This document shows positions 55,349-64,000 of a DNA stretch of 64,000 nucleotides, piece by piece. The position numbers were made by a program, and so were the translations under genes. This DNA comes from Ahrensia sp. (lineage in GTDB: Bacteria; Pseudomonadota; Alphaproteobacteria; Rhizobiales; Rhizobiaceae). The stretch spans positions 1 through 64,000 of the forward strand of contig JAPPOQ010000023.1 of the NCBI GenBank assembly GCA_028817895.1. Direction: 5' to 3'. The first letter of the stretch is position 1, and every line of letters starts with the position of its first letter. The notes beneath the pieces were generated by a model. It made no database searches. It was not told the origin of the DNA and was given only the letters and a program-made list of their open reading frames with translations.

Positions 55349-56437
55349 ATGCCCGATGATGTCCTCGATACAAAGCTGCTTGAAGCCTGCTTGCGGTTGG
55401 CCCGCAGACATCAGGGGCTGACGGCTGCAAATCCTTCCGTGGGCACTCTGCTCGTCCAGTTTGATGACCATGTTCCCATCATTGTCGGGCGTGGTATCAC
55501 AGCTTTTGGTGGCCGTCCGCATGCCGAACGGGTTGCCATTGACGAGGCGGGAGAGAAAGCGAGGGGAGCAACCGCCTATGTGACGCTGGAACCCTGCGCA
55601 CACCATGGCGCCACGCCGCCCTGCGCCCAGGCTTTGATCGACGCCGGAGTGGCGCGTGTGGTGACGGCCTGGACCGACCCCGATCAACGCGTCAATGGCA
55701 AGGGACACGCCATGTTGCTTGAGGCCGGGATTGAACTGTCGCAGGCGCGTATGGAGGTCGTGCGTCGTGATCTGAGCGCCTATCTGACGAGAAAGAGCCA
55801 CAATCGCCCGCATGTCACGTTGAAACTCGCCGTTTCCGCTGACGGGAAACTGGGCGTGGCGGGCAAAGAGGTTCCGGTGACAGGTGTGCTGGCTCGCTCG
55901 GTTGTGCATCGCATGCGAGCGCAGGCTGATGCGATCGCCGTTGGGAGCGGGACGCTTGCCGCCGATGATCCGGATCTGACATGCCGACTGCCCGGCCTTG
56001 AAACACGTTCGCCCCGTCGGTTTGTCCTTGATGGTCAGGCATCGATGGCGCCGACCAGCCGTTTGGCTCGCACTGCGATGCAGGTGCCGACCACACTTGT
56101 GACTGCGCAACCCGTCCTGCCAGAGGCGCTGACGGAGCTTGGCGTGACGCGCCTGGCGGCGGAATTGCATGATGGCCGCATAGCCTTGCCCGAAATGCTG
56201 GAGGATATGGCCGCTGACGGCGTCTCATCATTGATGGTGGAAGGCGGCGCGGCGGTTGCTCAATCCTTCCTCGCCTCCAGTCTCGTTGACAGTCTGGCCC
56301 TGTTCACGGCGCCGACCGTGATCGGAAAAGAAGGTTTGGCATCGCCGGTTTGCCTCGACACGGTTCCCAACGAGTTTCGGCTTGAACGCAGCCTCACTCT
56401 GGGCCACGACCAGCTCGATCTGTTTTTCAAAGTCTGA
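55349..56437 (+). CDS. ribD: Bifunctional riboflavin deaminase/reductase RibD
   Basis: Catalyses deamination and side-chain reduction in riboflavin synthesis. ATG 55349 (MPDDVLDTKLLEACLRLA) with TCAGG 8 bases upstream is preferred over a TTG at 55319. 362 residues: the N-terminal deaminase has zinc ligands in GRPHAERVA and EPCAHHGATPPCAQA; the C-terminal reductase domain begins near HVTLKLAVSADGKLG and has LMVEGGAAVAQSFL. Ends 9 bases before ribE. Confidence 0.96.
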   Translation: MPDDVLDTKLLEACLRLARRHQGLTAANPSVGTLLVQFDDHVPIIVGRGITAFGGRPHAERVAIDEAGEKARGATAYVTLEPCAHHGATPPCAQALIDAGVARVVTAWTDPDQRVNGKGHAMLLEAGIELSQARMEVVRRDLSAYLTRKSHNRPHVTLKLAVSADGKLGVAGKEVPVTGVLARSVVHRMRAQADAIAVGSGTLAADDPDLTCRLPGLETRSPRRFVLDGQASMAPTSRLARTAMQVPTTLVTAQPVLPEALTELGVTRLAAELHDGRIALPEMLEDMAADGVSSLMVEGGAAVAQSFLASSLVDSLALFTAPTVIGKEGLASPVCLDTVPNEFRLERSLTLGHDQLDLFFKV

Positions 56438-56446
56438 CGCGCAGCG

Positions 56447-57046
56447 ATGTTTACCGGAATAGTCACCGATATCGGAACAATCAGCGCCGTTGAAGCGCTG
56501 CCAATGGGCAAACGCTTTACGGTCGAAACCAGCTATGATGTTGCCAGCATCGAGATCGGTGCATCCATCGCGCATGACGGTGTGTGTCTGACCGTGGTTG
56601 AAAAACACGGTGCCAGCTACGTCGTTGAAGCGTGGGAAGAAGCGCTTCGGCTGACGACAGCGGGGAGCTGGGAAGCGGGCAGGCGGGTCAATCTCGAACG
56701 TGCTCTCAAGGTGGGAGACGAGCTTGGCGGTCACATTGTGGCCGGTCATGCTGATGGTGTTGCGCCGGTCATCGCAATCGAAGGTGAGGGTGATGCCATA
56801 CGGTTCACTTTGACCGCTCCGGACCCGCTTGCCCGGTTCATTGCGCCGAAGGGCTCTGTTGCCCTCAACGGTACCTCGCTCACGGTCAACGGAGTAAACG
56901 GCAACGATTTTGATGTCCTGCTCATCAAACACTCGCAAGAGGTGACCACTTGGGGCGACATCGGTCTTGGAGACATGGTCAATATCGAGGTTGACACGAT
57001 CGCACGCTATGCGGCGCGGCTGGCGGAGTTTTCCTCGCCAAATTGA
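56447..57046 (+). CDS. ribE: Riboflavin synthase alpha chain
   Basis: Converts two dimethylribityllumazine molecules to riboflavin. The 199 residues are two tandem lumazine-binding barrels, the first starting MFTGIVTDIGTISAVE with GASIAHDGVCLTVV, the second with LGGHIVAGHADGV and GSVALNGTSLTVNGV. Symbol ribC in some species. Located between ribD and ribH. Confidence 0.96.
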   Translation: MFTGIVTDIGTISAVEALPMGKRFTVETSYDVASIEIGASIAHDGVCLTVVEKHGASYVVEAWEEALRLTTAGSWEAGRRVNLERALKVGDELGGHIVAGHADGVAPVIAIEGEGDAIRFTLTAPDPLARFIAPKGSVALNGTSLTVNGVNGNDFDVLLIKHSQEVTTWGDIGLGDMVNIEVDTIARYAARLAEFSSPN

Positions 57047-57107
57047 CCTTGCAATGCGCTGATGAGCGTGTTTTGTGCCGCCAAAACCACTGTTGATTTG
57101 CGCCGCA

Positions 57108-57536
57108 ATGCCCAAAATTCTCATCATCGATGCGCCTTACTACGAGCATCTTTCGAAGTCGCTTCGCGAGGGGGCGACGAGCGTTCTGGAAGAAGCGGGC
57201 GCTTCATTTGACTATCAGCCGGTGCCTGGCGTGCTGGAGATCCCGGCTGCGCTCGCAATGGCGATCGATAGTGGCAGATATGATGGTTTTGTCGCGCTGG
57301 GGTGCGTCATCCGCGGTGAGACAACGCATTACGACATCGTTGCGTTTGAATCGGCACGCGCCATTATGGATTTGTGCGTCCAGCATCGCCTTGCTCTGGG
57401 TAACGGCATCCAAACCGTTGAGAATGAGGCGCAGGCACTCGTGCGAGCCGATCCGGCTCAACTCGACAAGGGCGGCCATGCGGCTCAGGCAGCGTTGGAC
57501 ATGATCGCCCTGCGCGAGCAATTCCGTGATCAATAA
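57108..57536 (+). CDS. ribH: 6,7-dimethyl-8-ribityllumazine synthase
   Basis: Makes the riboflavin synthase substrate from ArP and a C4 phosphate. ATG 57108 ([16 protein letters not shown]) gives 142 residues, close to the family; GTG 57075 would add eleven residues and lacks support. Motifs: [31 protein letters not shown] and [13 protein letters not shown]. The standard GVLT-like histidine is in TTHYD. Overlaps nusB by 11 bases. Confidence 0.95.
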   Translation: MPKILIIDAPYYEHLSKSLREGATSVLEEAGASFDYQPVPGVLEIPAALAMAIDSGRYDGFVALGCVIRGETTHYDIVAFESARAIMDLCVQHRLALGNGIQTVENEAQALVRADPAQLDKGGHAAQAALDMIALREQFRDQ

Positions 57537-58062
57537 TCGCTCAGCCAAACCAGCCAACAAGCGCGGCTCGGCACGCCTGTCTGCCGTTCAGGCGCTCTAT
57601 CAGATGGATATTGGCGGGACCGGATTGACCGAGATCGTTTCCGAGTACGAGAACTTTCGGCTGGGTCGCGATATTGACGGCGAGACGTATCTGGAAGCGG
57701 ATGCGGCCTGGTTTCGCGGCATTGTCGGCGGAGTCGCGCAGCATCAGCGTCAGATTGATCCGGTTATCCACCAGGCACTGAGTGCCAATTGGCCCTTATC
57801 GCGGATCGATTCCATTTTGCGGGCTATTCTCCGAGCTTCCGTATTTGAGCTATTTGAACGCCGCGATGTCGATGCGCGCGTGGTTGTCTCTGAATACGTG
57901 GAAGTCGCCAAGGCCTTTTTCGACGGCGACGAACCCAAAATGGTCAATGGCGTGCTGGACAAGGTCGCCAGACAGTTGCGTGAAGGCGAACTCGACCCGC
58001 GCGAGGTTATTTCGCAAGTCGGCGAGGAAACAACCGGCCCAAACGGCCTATCGTCCAAATGA
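57526..58062 (+). CDS. nusB: Transcription antitermination protein NusB
   Basis: RNA-binding partner of S10 in rRNA antitermination. 178 residues starting GTG at 57526 with an Arg/Lys-rich head, then [35 protein letters not shown] and [29 protein letters not shown]. It overlaps ribH by 11 bases and thiL by 4 bases, so this run is tightly coupled. Confidence 0.95.
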   Translation: MINNRSAKPANKRGSARLSAVQALYQMDIGGTGLTEIVSEYENFRLGRDIDGETYLEADAAWFRGIVGGVAQHQRQIDPVIHQALSANWPLSRIDSILRAILRASVFELFERRDVDARVVVSEYVEVAKAFFDGDEPKMVNGVLDKVARQLREGELDPREVISQVGEETTGPNGLSSK

Positions 58063-59039
58063 GGTTCGACAGACTCGGCGAGTTTGAGCTCATTGAGCAA
58101 CACTTCGCGCCTCTGGCGGCCGAAGGGTCGTTCGAACTGAAAGACGATGCGGCTTTGCTGCGTGTTCCAGACAGCAAGGAACTCGTGACCACGCATGACA
58201 CCATCTTGGAAGGTGTGCATTTTTTGCCGCGTGATCCGGTTGCAACCATCGCGCAAAAGGCGCTGCGCGTGAATCTGTCGGATCTCATTGCAAAGGGGGC
58301 GACGCCACTTGGCTACACCTTGTCGCTTGGCGTGCCGGACCGTTGGGGCAATCCCGAATTCGGGCAATTCGCCATTGGCCTCGCCCGAGATGGCGCCCGC
58401 TATGGCGTATCTCTGCTTGGGGGAGACACGTACCGTTCTCCCGAAAGACTATGTGTTGGTGTGTCTCTGCTGGGCAGCGTCGAGGAGGGGCGCTATGTAA
58501 GCCGTCTGACCGCCAGGGCGGGTGATGTCATCGCCGTGACCGGAACAATCGGAAACGGGGCGCTTGGCCTCGACGTGGCTCAGGGGCTGATTTCACGAAC
58601 CGAGGCTGATGCCGAATGGCTGCGGCAATGCTATCAACTGCCCGATCCGGAACTCCAGCATATCGATATCGTATCGCGCTTCGCAACCGCTTCCATGGAT
58701 GTTTCCGATGGTTTGTTGGGTGATCTTGCAAAATTGTGTCGCGCATCTGGCGTTTCGGCGTCGGTTGAACGCAACAATGTGCCACTGTCTGACCCGGTTG
58801 CATCGGCTGTCGGCGAGCGTCCGGATTTGTGGGAACGTGTTCTTGGCGGAGGTGACGACTATGAGGTGTTGTTCACCATGGCGAAAGCAGATGTTGAGGC
58901 GTGTCAGGAAGCCGCTTCGTCAAGTGGGAGCCAGGTTTCCGTGATCGGCAAAATTCATGCAGGCAATGCGGGCGACATAGCCCTGACGGTGGAGGGATAC
59001 GCTGTTGTCCAACCAGCGCAAGCCTACAGGCATTTTTGA
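58059..59039 (+). CDS. thiL: Thiamine-monophosphate kinase
   Basis: Phosphorylates thiamine phosphate to the active diphosphate cofactor. 326 residues with the metal and ATP sites [20 protein letters not shown] split by the family's spacing, [43 protein letters not shown] and [16 protein letters not shown] overlaps the nusB stop by 4 bases. Its end overlaps the longest possible start of the next gene, which I do not use. Confidence 0.96.
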   Translation: MRFDRLGEFELIEQHFAPLAAEGSFELKDDAALLRVPDSKELVTTHDTILEGVHFLPRDPVATIAQKALRVNLSDLIAKGATPLGYTLSLGVPDRWGNPEFGQFAIGLARDGARYGVSLLGGDTYRSPERLCVGVSLLGSVEEGRYVSRLTARAGDVIAVTGTIGNGALGLDVAQGLISRTEADAEWLRQCYQLPDPELQHIDIVSRFATASMDVSDGLLGDLAKLCRASGVSASVERNNVPLSDPVASAVGERPDLWERVLGGGDDYEVLFTMAKADVEACQEAASSSGSQVSVIGKIHAGNAGDIALTVEGYAVVQPAQAYRHF

Positions 59040-59061
59040 ACGTGTCGGCGGGGTGAGTGTG

Positions 59062-60300
59062 ATGAACGACACGCAGGTCGCCAGCGACCCCAACGCATCA
59101 GCCGGACGCAATGCGCTCATTCTTGCCGCGGCGCAGGCCTTGTGCGGTTCCGCTGCTCCGATCTCCATAGCGTTGGGCGGGCTGGCCGGCTTCTATCTCC
59201 TGGGCGATGACAAGTCTTTGGCGACGGCTCCGGTTACCGGATACAATATCGGAGTTGCGCTGTGTGCTCTGCCCGCAGCGATGTTGATGGCCAATATCGG
59301 GCGGCGCCTTGGCTTTATCAGCGGTGCTGTTGTCGGCATCATCGGCGCTCTGTTGTCGAGCTATGCGATTGTGATCGGCTCGTTTGCCTGGTTTTGCGTT
59401 GGAATGGCTTTGTCCGGGGCAGGGGGAGCCTTCACGCAGCAATATCGCTTTGCCGCGGCCGATCAGGGCACCGATGACTTCAAGCCGAAGGCCATCTCAT
59501 GGGTGTTGGCCGGCGGCATATTTGCCGCAATCATTGGACCCCAGACAGCCATCTATTTTCGAGATCTGTTTTCACCCATTGAGTTTGCCGGTGCCTATTT
59601 TGCCGGTTCCTTTCTCCTTTTTACGGGAATTGCTGCTCTGTCCTTGTTGAAATTCGACAAGCCGATGAGCAGGGCGGAACGCAAGGCCACGTCAACGGGG
59701 CGACCGCTTTCCCAGATCGCAGCCCAGCCACGCTTTGTCGTGTCGGTGCTGTGCGCAGTCGGCAGTTACGCCCTCATGTCCTATGTGATGACGGGCGCAC
59801 CGTTAGCCATGAAGCTGTGCGGCTTCGATACGGATGATTCAACGCAAGGCATCATGCTGCATGTTTTGGCGATGTTCGGACCGAGCTTCTTCACGGGCCA
59901 TCTGATTGCGCGTTTCGGCAAGGAGCAAATCGTAGCTGCCGGGCTTCTGATCCTGGCGGCATGTGCGATTGTCGGATTGTCCGGCATTTCGCTGGCGCAT
60001 TTTTACATTGCTCTGATCCTGCTTGGGATCGGCTGGAACTTCGGCTTCATCGGCGCCACCGCCATGCTCACGGATACTTACAGACCGGAGGAGAAAGCCA
60101 AGGCGCAGGGTACCAATGACTTCATCCTGTTTGGCATGGTTGCTTTCGGCTCTTTCATGTCCGGCAAGACGCTGAACGCATTTGACGGAACCGCCGGATG
60201 GGATGCAACCAACTGGGTGGTGTTTCCTGTCGTTGCGGCCTGCCTGATGGCTCTGGGGTGGCTCGCATTGCGCGCCCGCAAGGGCGCGACTGTGAGTTGA
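59062..60300 (+). CDS. Major facilitator superfamily transporter
   Basis: Inner-membrane transporter of 412 residues from ATG 59062, about twelve helices. It has NIGRRLGFISGAVVG in the loop after helix 2, GAGGAFTQQYRFAAADQ in helix 4-5 and GWNFGFIGATAMLTDTYRPEEKAKAQG in the second half. The last block is typical of a Rhizobiales MFS subgroup without a known substrate. It converges on the giant coiled-coil gene with a 12-base gap. Confidence 0.88.
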   Translation: MNDTQVASDPNASAGRNALILAAAQALCGSAAPISIALGGLAGFYLLGDDKSLATAPVTGYNIGVALCALPAAMLMANIGRRLGFISGAVVGIIGALLSSYAIVIGSFAWFCVGMALSGAGGAFTQQYRFAAADQGTDDFKPKAISWVLAGGIFAAIIGPQTAIYFRDLFSPIEFAGAYFAGSFLLFTGIAALSLLKFDKPMSRAERKATSTGRPLSQIAAQPRFVVSVLCAVGSYALMSYVMTGAPLAMKLCGFDTDDSTQGIMLHVLAMFGPSFFTGHLIARFGKEQIVAAGLLILAACAIVGLSGISLAHFYIALILLGIGWNFGFIGATAMLTDTYRPEEKAKAQGTNDFILFGMVAFGSFMSGKTLNAFDGTAGWDATNWVVFPVVAACLMALGWLALRARKGATVS

Positions 60301-60312
60301 ATTAGACGCCGC

Positions 60313-63300
60313 CTAGCTCAAACGCCCTGAAGCATGGGCCAGCAATGTGTAGACCTTGCCGGTGTCTGACGTCAGATAGGTCTGCGTCATCACATTGTCG
60401 CGGTCGTTCTTGGCCACATCATTGATGAGGCGTTCAAAGTCCGCGATGTAACGATCAACCGAAGCCTTGAACGTTGCGTCATTGCGATAGTTGCGGCTGA
60501 TAGCATCGAAATTCGTTTGGCCCTGCTGCGTGTAGATATCGCGGCTGAACACATTCTGCTTGCCGCTTTGATAGTCACGCCAAACCTGCACCGCCGCTTC
60601 ATGCTCTATTGAGTCGGTGATGGTGCTTGAAAGACGCGACAGCGTGTCTCCGCCTTCCGAAGCCGTGCGTTCTTCAGAACGATTGGGCTCACGTTCCTGG
60701 GACAGGGTGGACCTTGCCGACCTGTCGGAGGATACTGGTTCGCTTTCTGACTCATCGCGCGATGCCCGACGCAGCAAATCGCTGACCCAACCACCAGACT
60801 GTTCCCTGCTTTCTGAGCGAGGTTCGGTGCGAGGCGTGTCAAAGTTCAGTGCGCCGCGCAATCCATCCGTGGCAGCACGGACCGGTGTGGGGCGATCTTT
60901 CACCGCTCTGTCGGAAGTCGCGGACGTATCGCTGCGCGGCGTTGAAGTCGCGAATTGCGGTTCGTCGCTTCTTGCCGGAGCGAGCGGCGGGGTCGGCTCT
61001 GCCGGTGTACGAGCAGCGGGCTGAGACGGAGCCGAGCGGGAACTTGACGGCACCGCACCGGCCACAGCCAGCGCACCTGCGGATGCATCGTTTGAACCGC
61101 TGGTGCGGGCAACGATTTCCGACAGATCTTTCAAAGCCTGGATCTGTTCGCCCACCACGCGGCGCATGGCGGCAGTTGACTCACGCGTTTCATCGGGAAG
61201 ATCGATGACGCTCTTCTTCAACTCGCTGCGGGTTTGTGCAAGTTCGTCGCGCAGCGTGATGGCAGCTTCGCGCATCTCTTCCGTTGCGATAGAGAAGCGT
61301 TGCGTTGCTTCGCTTGCTGCGTTGGTGACGCTTTCAGAAAGACCCTCAGTCAACTGGCGTGCACGCTGTTCGGAGTTTTCAACGCTGTCGTTCATCATCT
61401 GAGTGAAACGACGCATCATGTCTTCAATTTCGGCGGACTTGGTAACGAGGCCGGACGTCAGGCGTTCAATGGCTTCGCGACGATCATCCAGAGACACGGA
61501 GATGTTGTTTTGCGTCTCTTCAAGCAGGCGTGAAATCTGGCTGAGCGCTCCGCTTTGAACTTCAAAGCGCTCCGCAATCTGCGAGATGTCGACAAGCACG
61601 GTGGAAGCAACTTCCTTCAGGCCCTCGTAGTTCTCTTCGATCACGGTGGAGGACCGGCGCAAATCGCCAGCAGCCAGCGTCGCCGCCTGCTTGAAGCCTT
61701 CGGTGCTTTCAACAAGTCTTCCCTGAACTTCCGAAAGGTTGAGGCCAGCGGCATCGATCAGTGAAGACAGCGTGTCGTTAGACGAAGCAAGACGCTCCAA
61801 CAGATCGCCGACTTCGTTGCGCAGACGGTCATTGGTGACGGAAAGCGCGTCCACAGACTGATTTGATTTCGACTCGATCAACTGCGCTGCCGCATCGCTT
61901 TCATCGCGGAAGCGTTTGGACACCTGTTCGGCAACCTGCGACATGCGGCTGGTCAGAGCTTCGCCGCTGTTGAGCAGCGTTGCGCTCTGGCTCTCGATTG
62001 CGTCTGACAGGTTTCCATAGGTGCCGGAAAGCTGCTCAACGAGTCCGCCGGTAAAAGATTCCAGCGATGTATGGCGCGCGGCCAGATCTTCAGCCGCTAT
62101 CTGAGCGGAGCGCTCCATCCGTTCGTTGGAGGCGAGCAGCGCTTCTTCCATCTTGCGTGCCGCATTGTCGGCGGATGTGCGCAACGCGTCGCTTGTTTCG
62201 CCCAGTTTCTGGTTCAGATCAGTCGCGATATCCTGCGTCGAGCGGGCAAGCTTGTCGGCCACGGCCTGACCTTCCTGCTCAAAGTTGCGCAGCAATGGCA
62301 GTGTGTCGCGTGTCAGCAACTGGCTCAGTTCTCGCGACCGTGCAGCCAGCGTGGTGTTGAGTTCGCGGGTACGCTCTGCAAGCGTCGTTGTCACTTGCTC
62401 TGCGCGCGCATTGACAGCGCTGTCCACGGCAGCAAGGCGCGCATCGACGCGGCTTTCCAGTTCGAGCATGGAGCCTTCAACCGCCTCACGTGCCCGATTC
62501 GCTTCGTTCTGCATGGCCGAAGAAATGCCGCCGAGATTGCTTTCCATCGTCGATGAGATCTCATTGGCACGTTCAGAAAGCGATTCATTGATCGCTTCCA
62601 TTCGGGTGCCCAGAGTAAGGTCGACGATGTTGGCCTGTTCGGCGAAGGCCCCACGAAGGGCGTCGGCACGGTCCGCCAGCTTGCGGTCCGCGGCGTCGGC
62701 ACCATCAATGATGCGCGCTTCAATCGAGTCGACCCGCGACCCAATGCGCTGATCGAGTTCGGCCGTGCTCGTCTCAAACGCTTCCTGCAGCGCCGCGGCA
62801 CGCGACATGACCTTCTCGTCAATCGCGCCAACACGACTTTCGATCGTGCCGTCAATTTCAACCATGCGGTTGGCAAGAGCCTGATCAAGCTTGGCCGCCT
62901 GCGCATCAATGTTCTGCTCGATGCTTCCAATGCCGGTGGTCAGGCTGCCATCAATATCGGCCAGTTTCTGTGTCAGCGAGGAATCCAGGCTCTGCGCATG
63001 ACGGGTGATCGTTTCTTCAATCGCGTTGGCACGTTCACCTAAGGTGGTGTCCATCACGGATACGTGGTTGGCGACCACGGTATCCAGAGCCTGCGACCGT
63101 GTGGCGAGACTGTCTTCAATATCGGTAGCACGGGACGCCAGTTTTTCGTCCATCTGGGTGACGTGATTGGCCAGAACCGAGTCGAGCGCCTCAGTTTTGG
63201 TCGCAAGATTTCCGTCGATGTCCGAGGCATGCTTGGCCAGCGATGCTTCGACCTCACGCGAGCGTTCGGCGATCTTGGTGTCGGCGCTGTCAATCTGTTG

Positions 63301-64000
63301 CGTCAAAGCGGTCGTGACCTCATCGACGCTGGTCGTCAGAGACAGGCCAAGCTCCATGGCCTTTTCGTCAATCACCTTGCGCGTTTCGTCCAGTTGCAGG
63401 CCGAGTTCAGAACGCATGGCGTCTTGGCCCGAACTATAGGCGGTCGCGATGTCACGCGTGCGCTCAAGCAACGCCTGCTGGAATTCACGTGTACGTCCTT
63501 CCAACGCGCTGTCGATCTTTGCAACGCTCACGGTGATCGATGCCGCGCGATCCTCAAGAACATCGGTCACGCGCGTAACTTGCTCATCAATCGAGCGGCC
63601 AAACCCTTCAAAGCGCTCGTCCAGCTTTGCGCCGCGCTCTTCAAATCGTGACAGAAGGTTGTCGAAGCGACCGGTGAGCGTCTGGCCAAAGCTCGACAGC
63701 TGTTCGGTCAGCGCCGAATCGCGATGATCGAAGCTTTCCTGCATGATATCGACATGACGCTGCATCGTGTCTTTGATCTCGCCGACCTGATTGCCGAAGG
63801 CGGTCTCAAAGCGGTCGCCAGCGTCGGCCAGCGTGTCATTCAACTCGCTTGCCCGTTTGGAGAGCATGTCTGCCAGTTGCTTGGCGCGATCATCCAGACT
63901 CCCGTCGATCTGGGAGAATTGGGACCCAACTTCATCGCGAATATTGCCGACAAGCAATGTGAATCTGTCGTTCAGCTCGTTGGCTTTGATTTCCAGATCG
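60313..64000 (-). CDS. Giant coiled-coil repeat protein, 5' end outside the window
   Basis: Partial. The frame is open to the right edge (residues ANELNDRFT precede any local start), so at least 1229 residues are visible. From 63636 down to 62020 the protein is 49 consecutive eleven-residue units, consensus h-x-x-R-a-x-x-I-D-x-x, with hydrophobic residues at unit positions 1 and 8. Shorter helical stretches continue to about 61110, then a Ser/Pro/Ala-rich linker (60650-61080), and a compact C-terminal domain with VWRDYQSGKQNVFSRDIY and DFERLINDVAKNDRD. Such giants in Rhizobiales are often labelled kinesin-like or apolipoprotein-like. Function unknown; a structural or polar scaffold is possible. 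Confidence 0.85.
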   Translation of the reverse strand, partial: DLEIKANELNDRFTLLVGNIRDEVGSQFSQIDGSLDDRAKQLADMLSKRASELNDTLADAGDRFETAFGNQVGEIKDTMQRHVDIMQESFDHRDSALTEQLSSFGQTLTGRFDNLLSRFEERGAKLDERFEGFGRSIDEQVTRVTDVLEDRAASITVSVAKIDSALEGRTREFQQALLERTRDIATAYSSGQDAMRSELGLQLDETRKVIDEKAMELGLSLTTSVDEVTTALTQQIDSADTKIAERSREVEASLAKHASDIDGNLATKTEALDSVLANHVTQMDEKLASRATDIEDSLATRSQALDTVVANHVSVMDTTLGERANAIEETITRHAQSLDSSLTQKLADIDGSLTTGIGSIEQNIDAQAAKLDQALANRMVEIDGTIESRVGAIDEKVMSRAAALQEAFETSTAELDQRIGSRVDSIEARIIDGADAADRKLADRADALRGAFAEQANIVDLTLGTRMEAINESLSERANEISSTMESNLGGISSAMQNEANRAREAVEGSMLELESRVDARLAAVDSAVNARAEQVTTTLAERTRELNTTLAARSRELSQLLTRDTLPLLRNFEQEGQAVADKLARSTQDIATDLNQKLGETSDALRTSADNAARKMEEALLASNERMERSAQIAAEDLAARHTSLESFTGGLVEQLSGTYGNLSDAIESQSATLLNSGEALTSRMSQVAEQVSKRFRDESDAAAQLIESKSNQSVDALSVTNDRLRNEVGDLLERLASSNDTLSSLIDAAGLNLSEVQGRLVESTEGFKQAATLAAGDLRRSSTVIEENYEGLKEVASTVLVDISQIAERFEVQSGALSQISRLLEETQNNISVSLDDRREAIERLTSGLVTKSAEIEDMMRRFTQMMNDSVENSEQRARQLTEGLSESVTNAASEATQRFSIATEEMREAAITLRDELAQTRSELKKSVIDLPDETRESTAAMRRVVGEQIQALKDLSEIVARTSGSNDASAGALAVAGAVPSSSRSAPSQPAARTPAEPTPPLAPARSDEPQFATSTPRSDTSATSDRAVKDRPTPVRAATDGLRGALNFDTPRTEPRSESREQSGGWVSDLLRRASRDESESEPVSSDRSARSTLSQEREPNRSEERTASEGGDTLSRLSSTITDSIEHEAAVQVWRDYQSGKQNVFSRDIYTQQGQTNFDAISRNYRNDATFKASVDRYIADFERLINDVAKNDRDNVMTQTYLTSDTGKVYTLLAHASGRLS
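62020..63636 (-). repeat. Array of 49 hendecad (11-residue) protein repeats
   Basis: 539 codons that divide exactly into 49 units of 11 residues with no insertion or deletion. Examples: LASRATDIEDS, LANRMVEIDGT, LSERANEISST. Position 1 is hydrophobic in 46 units and aromatic Tyr in one more; exceptions are the first and last unit. Confidence 0.85.

Noticed and set aside
1-64000. CRISPR arrays, insertion sequences, prophage genes, tRNA or rRNA genes, toxin-antitoxin pairs
   Set aside because: I looked for regular direct repeats with spacers, transposase or integrase motifs and tRNA T-arm patterns in the gaps and saw none.

Overview
The window is chromosomal DNA from an alphaproteobacterium, most likely a member of the Rhizobiales (Hyphomicrobiales). 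The evidence is the rpsJ-to-rplQ ribosomal order without rpsD or rpmJ, an RNase E with a very large acidic insert, an LdtR-type MarR regulator beside an L,D-transpeptidase and a DUF6163 protein, a DUF2865 protein, an ATP12 chaperone, a Mg-type HemB and a STAS-MlaE fusion. G+C is moderately high, gene density is about 95 percent, and I see no insertion sequence, prophage, integrase, tRNA, rRNA or CRISPR array. This is core housekeeping DNA. I found no obvious new multi-gene system. The best candidates for something undescribed are flagged below.

Layout. 1-14940: S10, spc and alpha ribosomal-protein operons with secY, adk and rpoA, closed by a good intrinsic terminator. 15027-21176: a forward run with a Do-type periplasmic protease, RarA, the CrcB fluoride channel, an RluC-type pseudouridine synthase, the ATP12 chaperone and a membrane class III nucleotide cyclase. 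21183-24185: a compact reverse operon for glutathione-dependent formaldehyde oxidation (class III alcohol dehydrogenase and S-formylglutathione hydrolase) that also holds a YaiI-family protein and an unrecognised exported protein. 24339-25280: an unrecognised protein built from internal repeats. 25331-33320: RNase E diverging from an amidase and penicillin-binding protein 1A across an 840-base gene-free gap. 33425-39193: MFS transporter, GluRS, DUF2865 protein, SDR oxidoreductase and a PLP-dependent dehydratase. 39246-43600: an Mla-type lipid-transport ABC system. 43643-49673: a reverse run with DUF427 protein, a secreted esterase, the Bpt protein transferase, an SLC13 permease, an RDD protein and HemB. 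49797-53442: a HIBCH-like hydrolase, DUF6163 protein, LdtR and LdtP. 53505-59039: glyA, nrdR, ribD, ribE, ribH, nusB and thiL. 59062-60300: MFS transporter. 60313 to the right edge: a giant coiled-coil protein that runs out of the window.

How the genes work together. The left quarter makes ribosomes, the Sec channel and the RNA polymerase alpha subunit. A strong theme elsewhere is the cell envelope: DegP-like protease, amidase, PBP1A, Mla lipid transport, LdtR/LdtP and possibly DUF2865. A second theme is one-carbon and cofactor supply: formaldehyde oxidation, GlyA, riboflavin and thiamine phosphate kinase, HemB. The main hunt results are an unbroken array of 49 eleven-residue repeats in the giant protein, inverted repeats in most of the wider intercistronic gaps of the ribosomal cluster (all gaps of the alpha operon), candidate operators at ldtR, ldtP and mrcA, and an unknown exported protein inside the formaldehyde operon.
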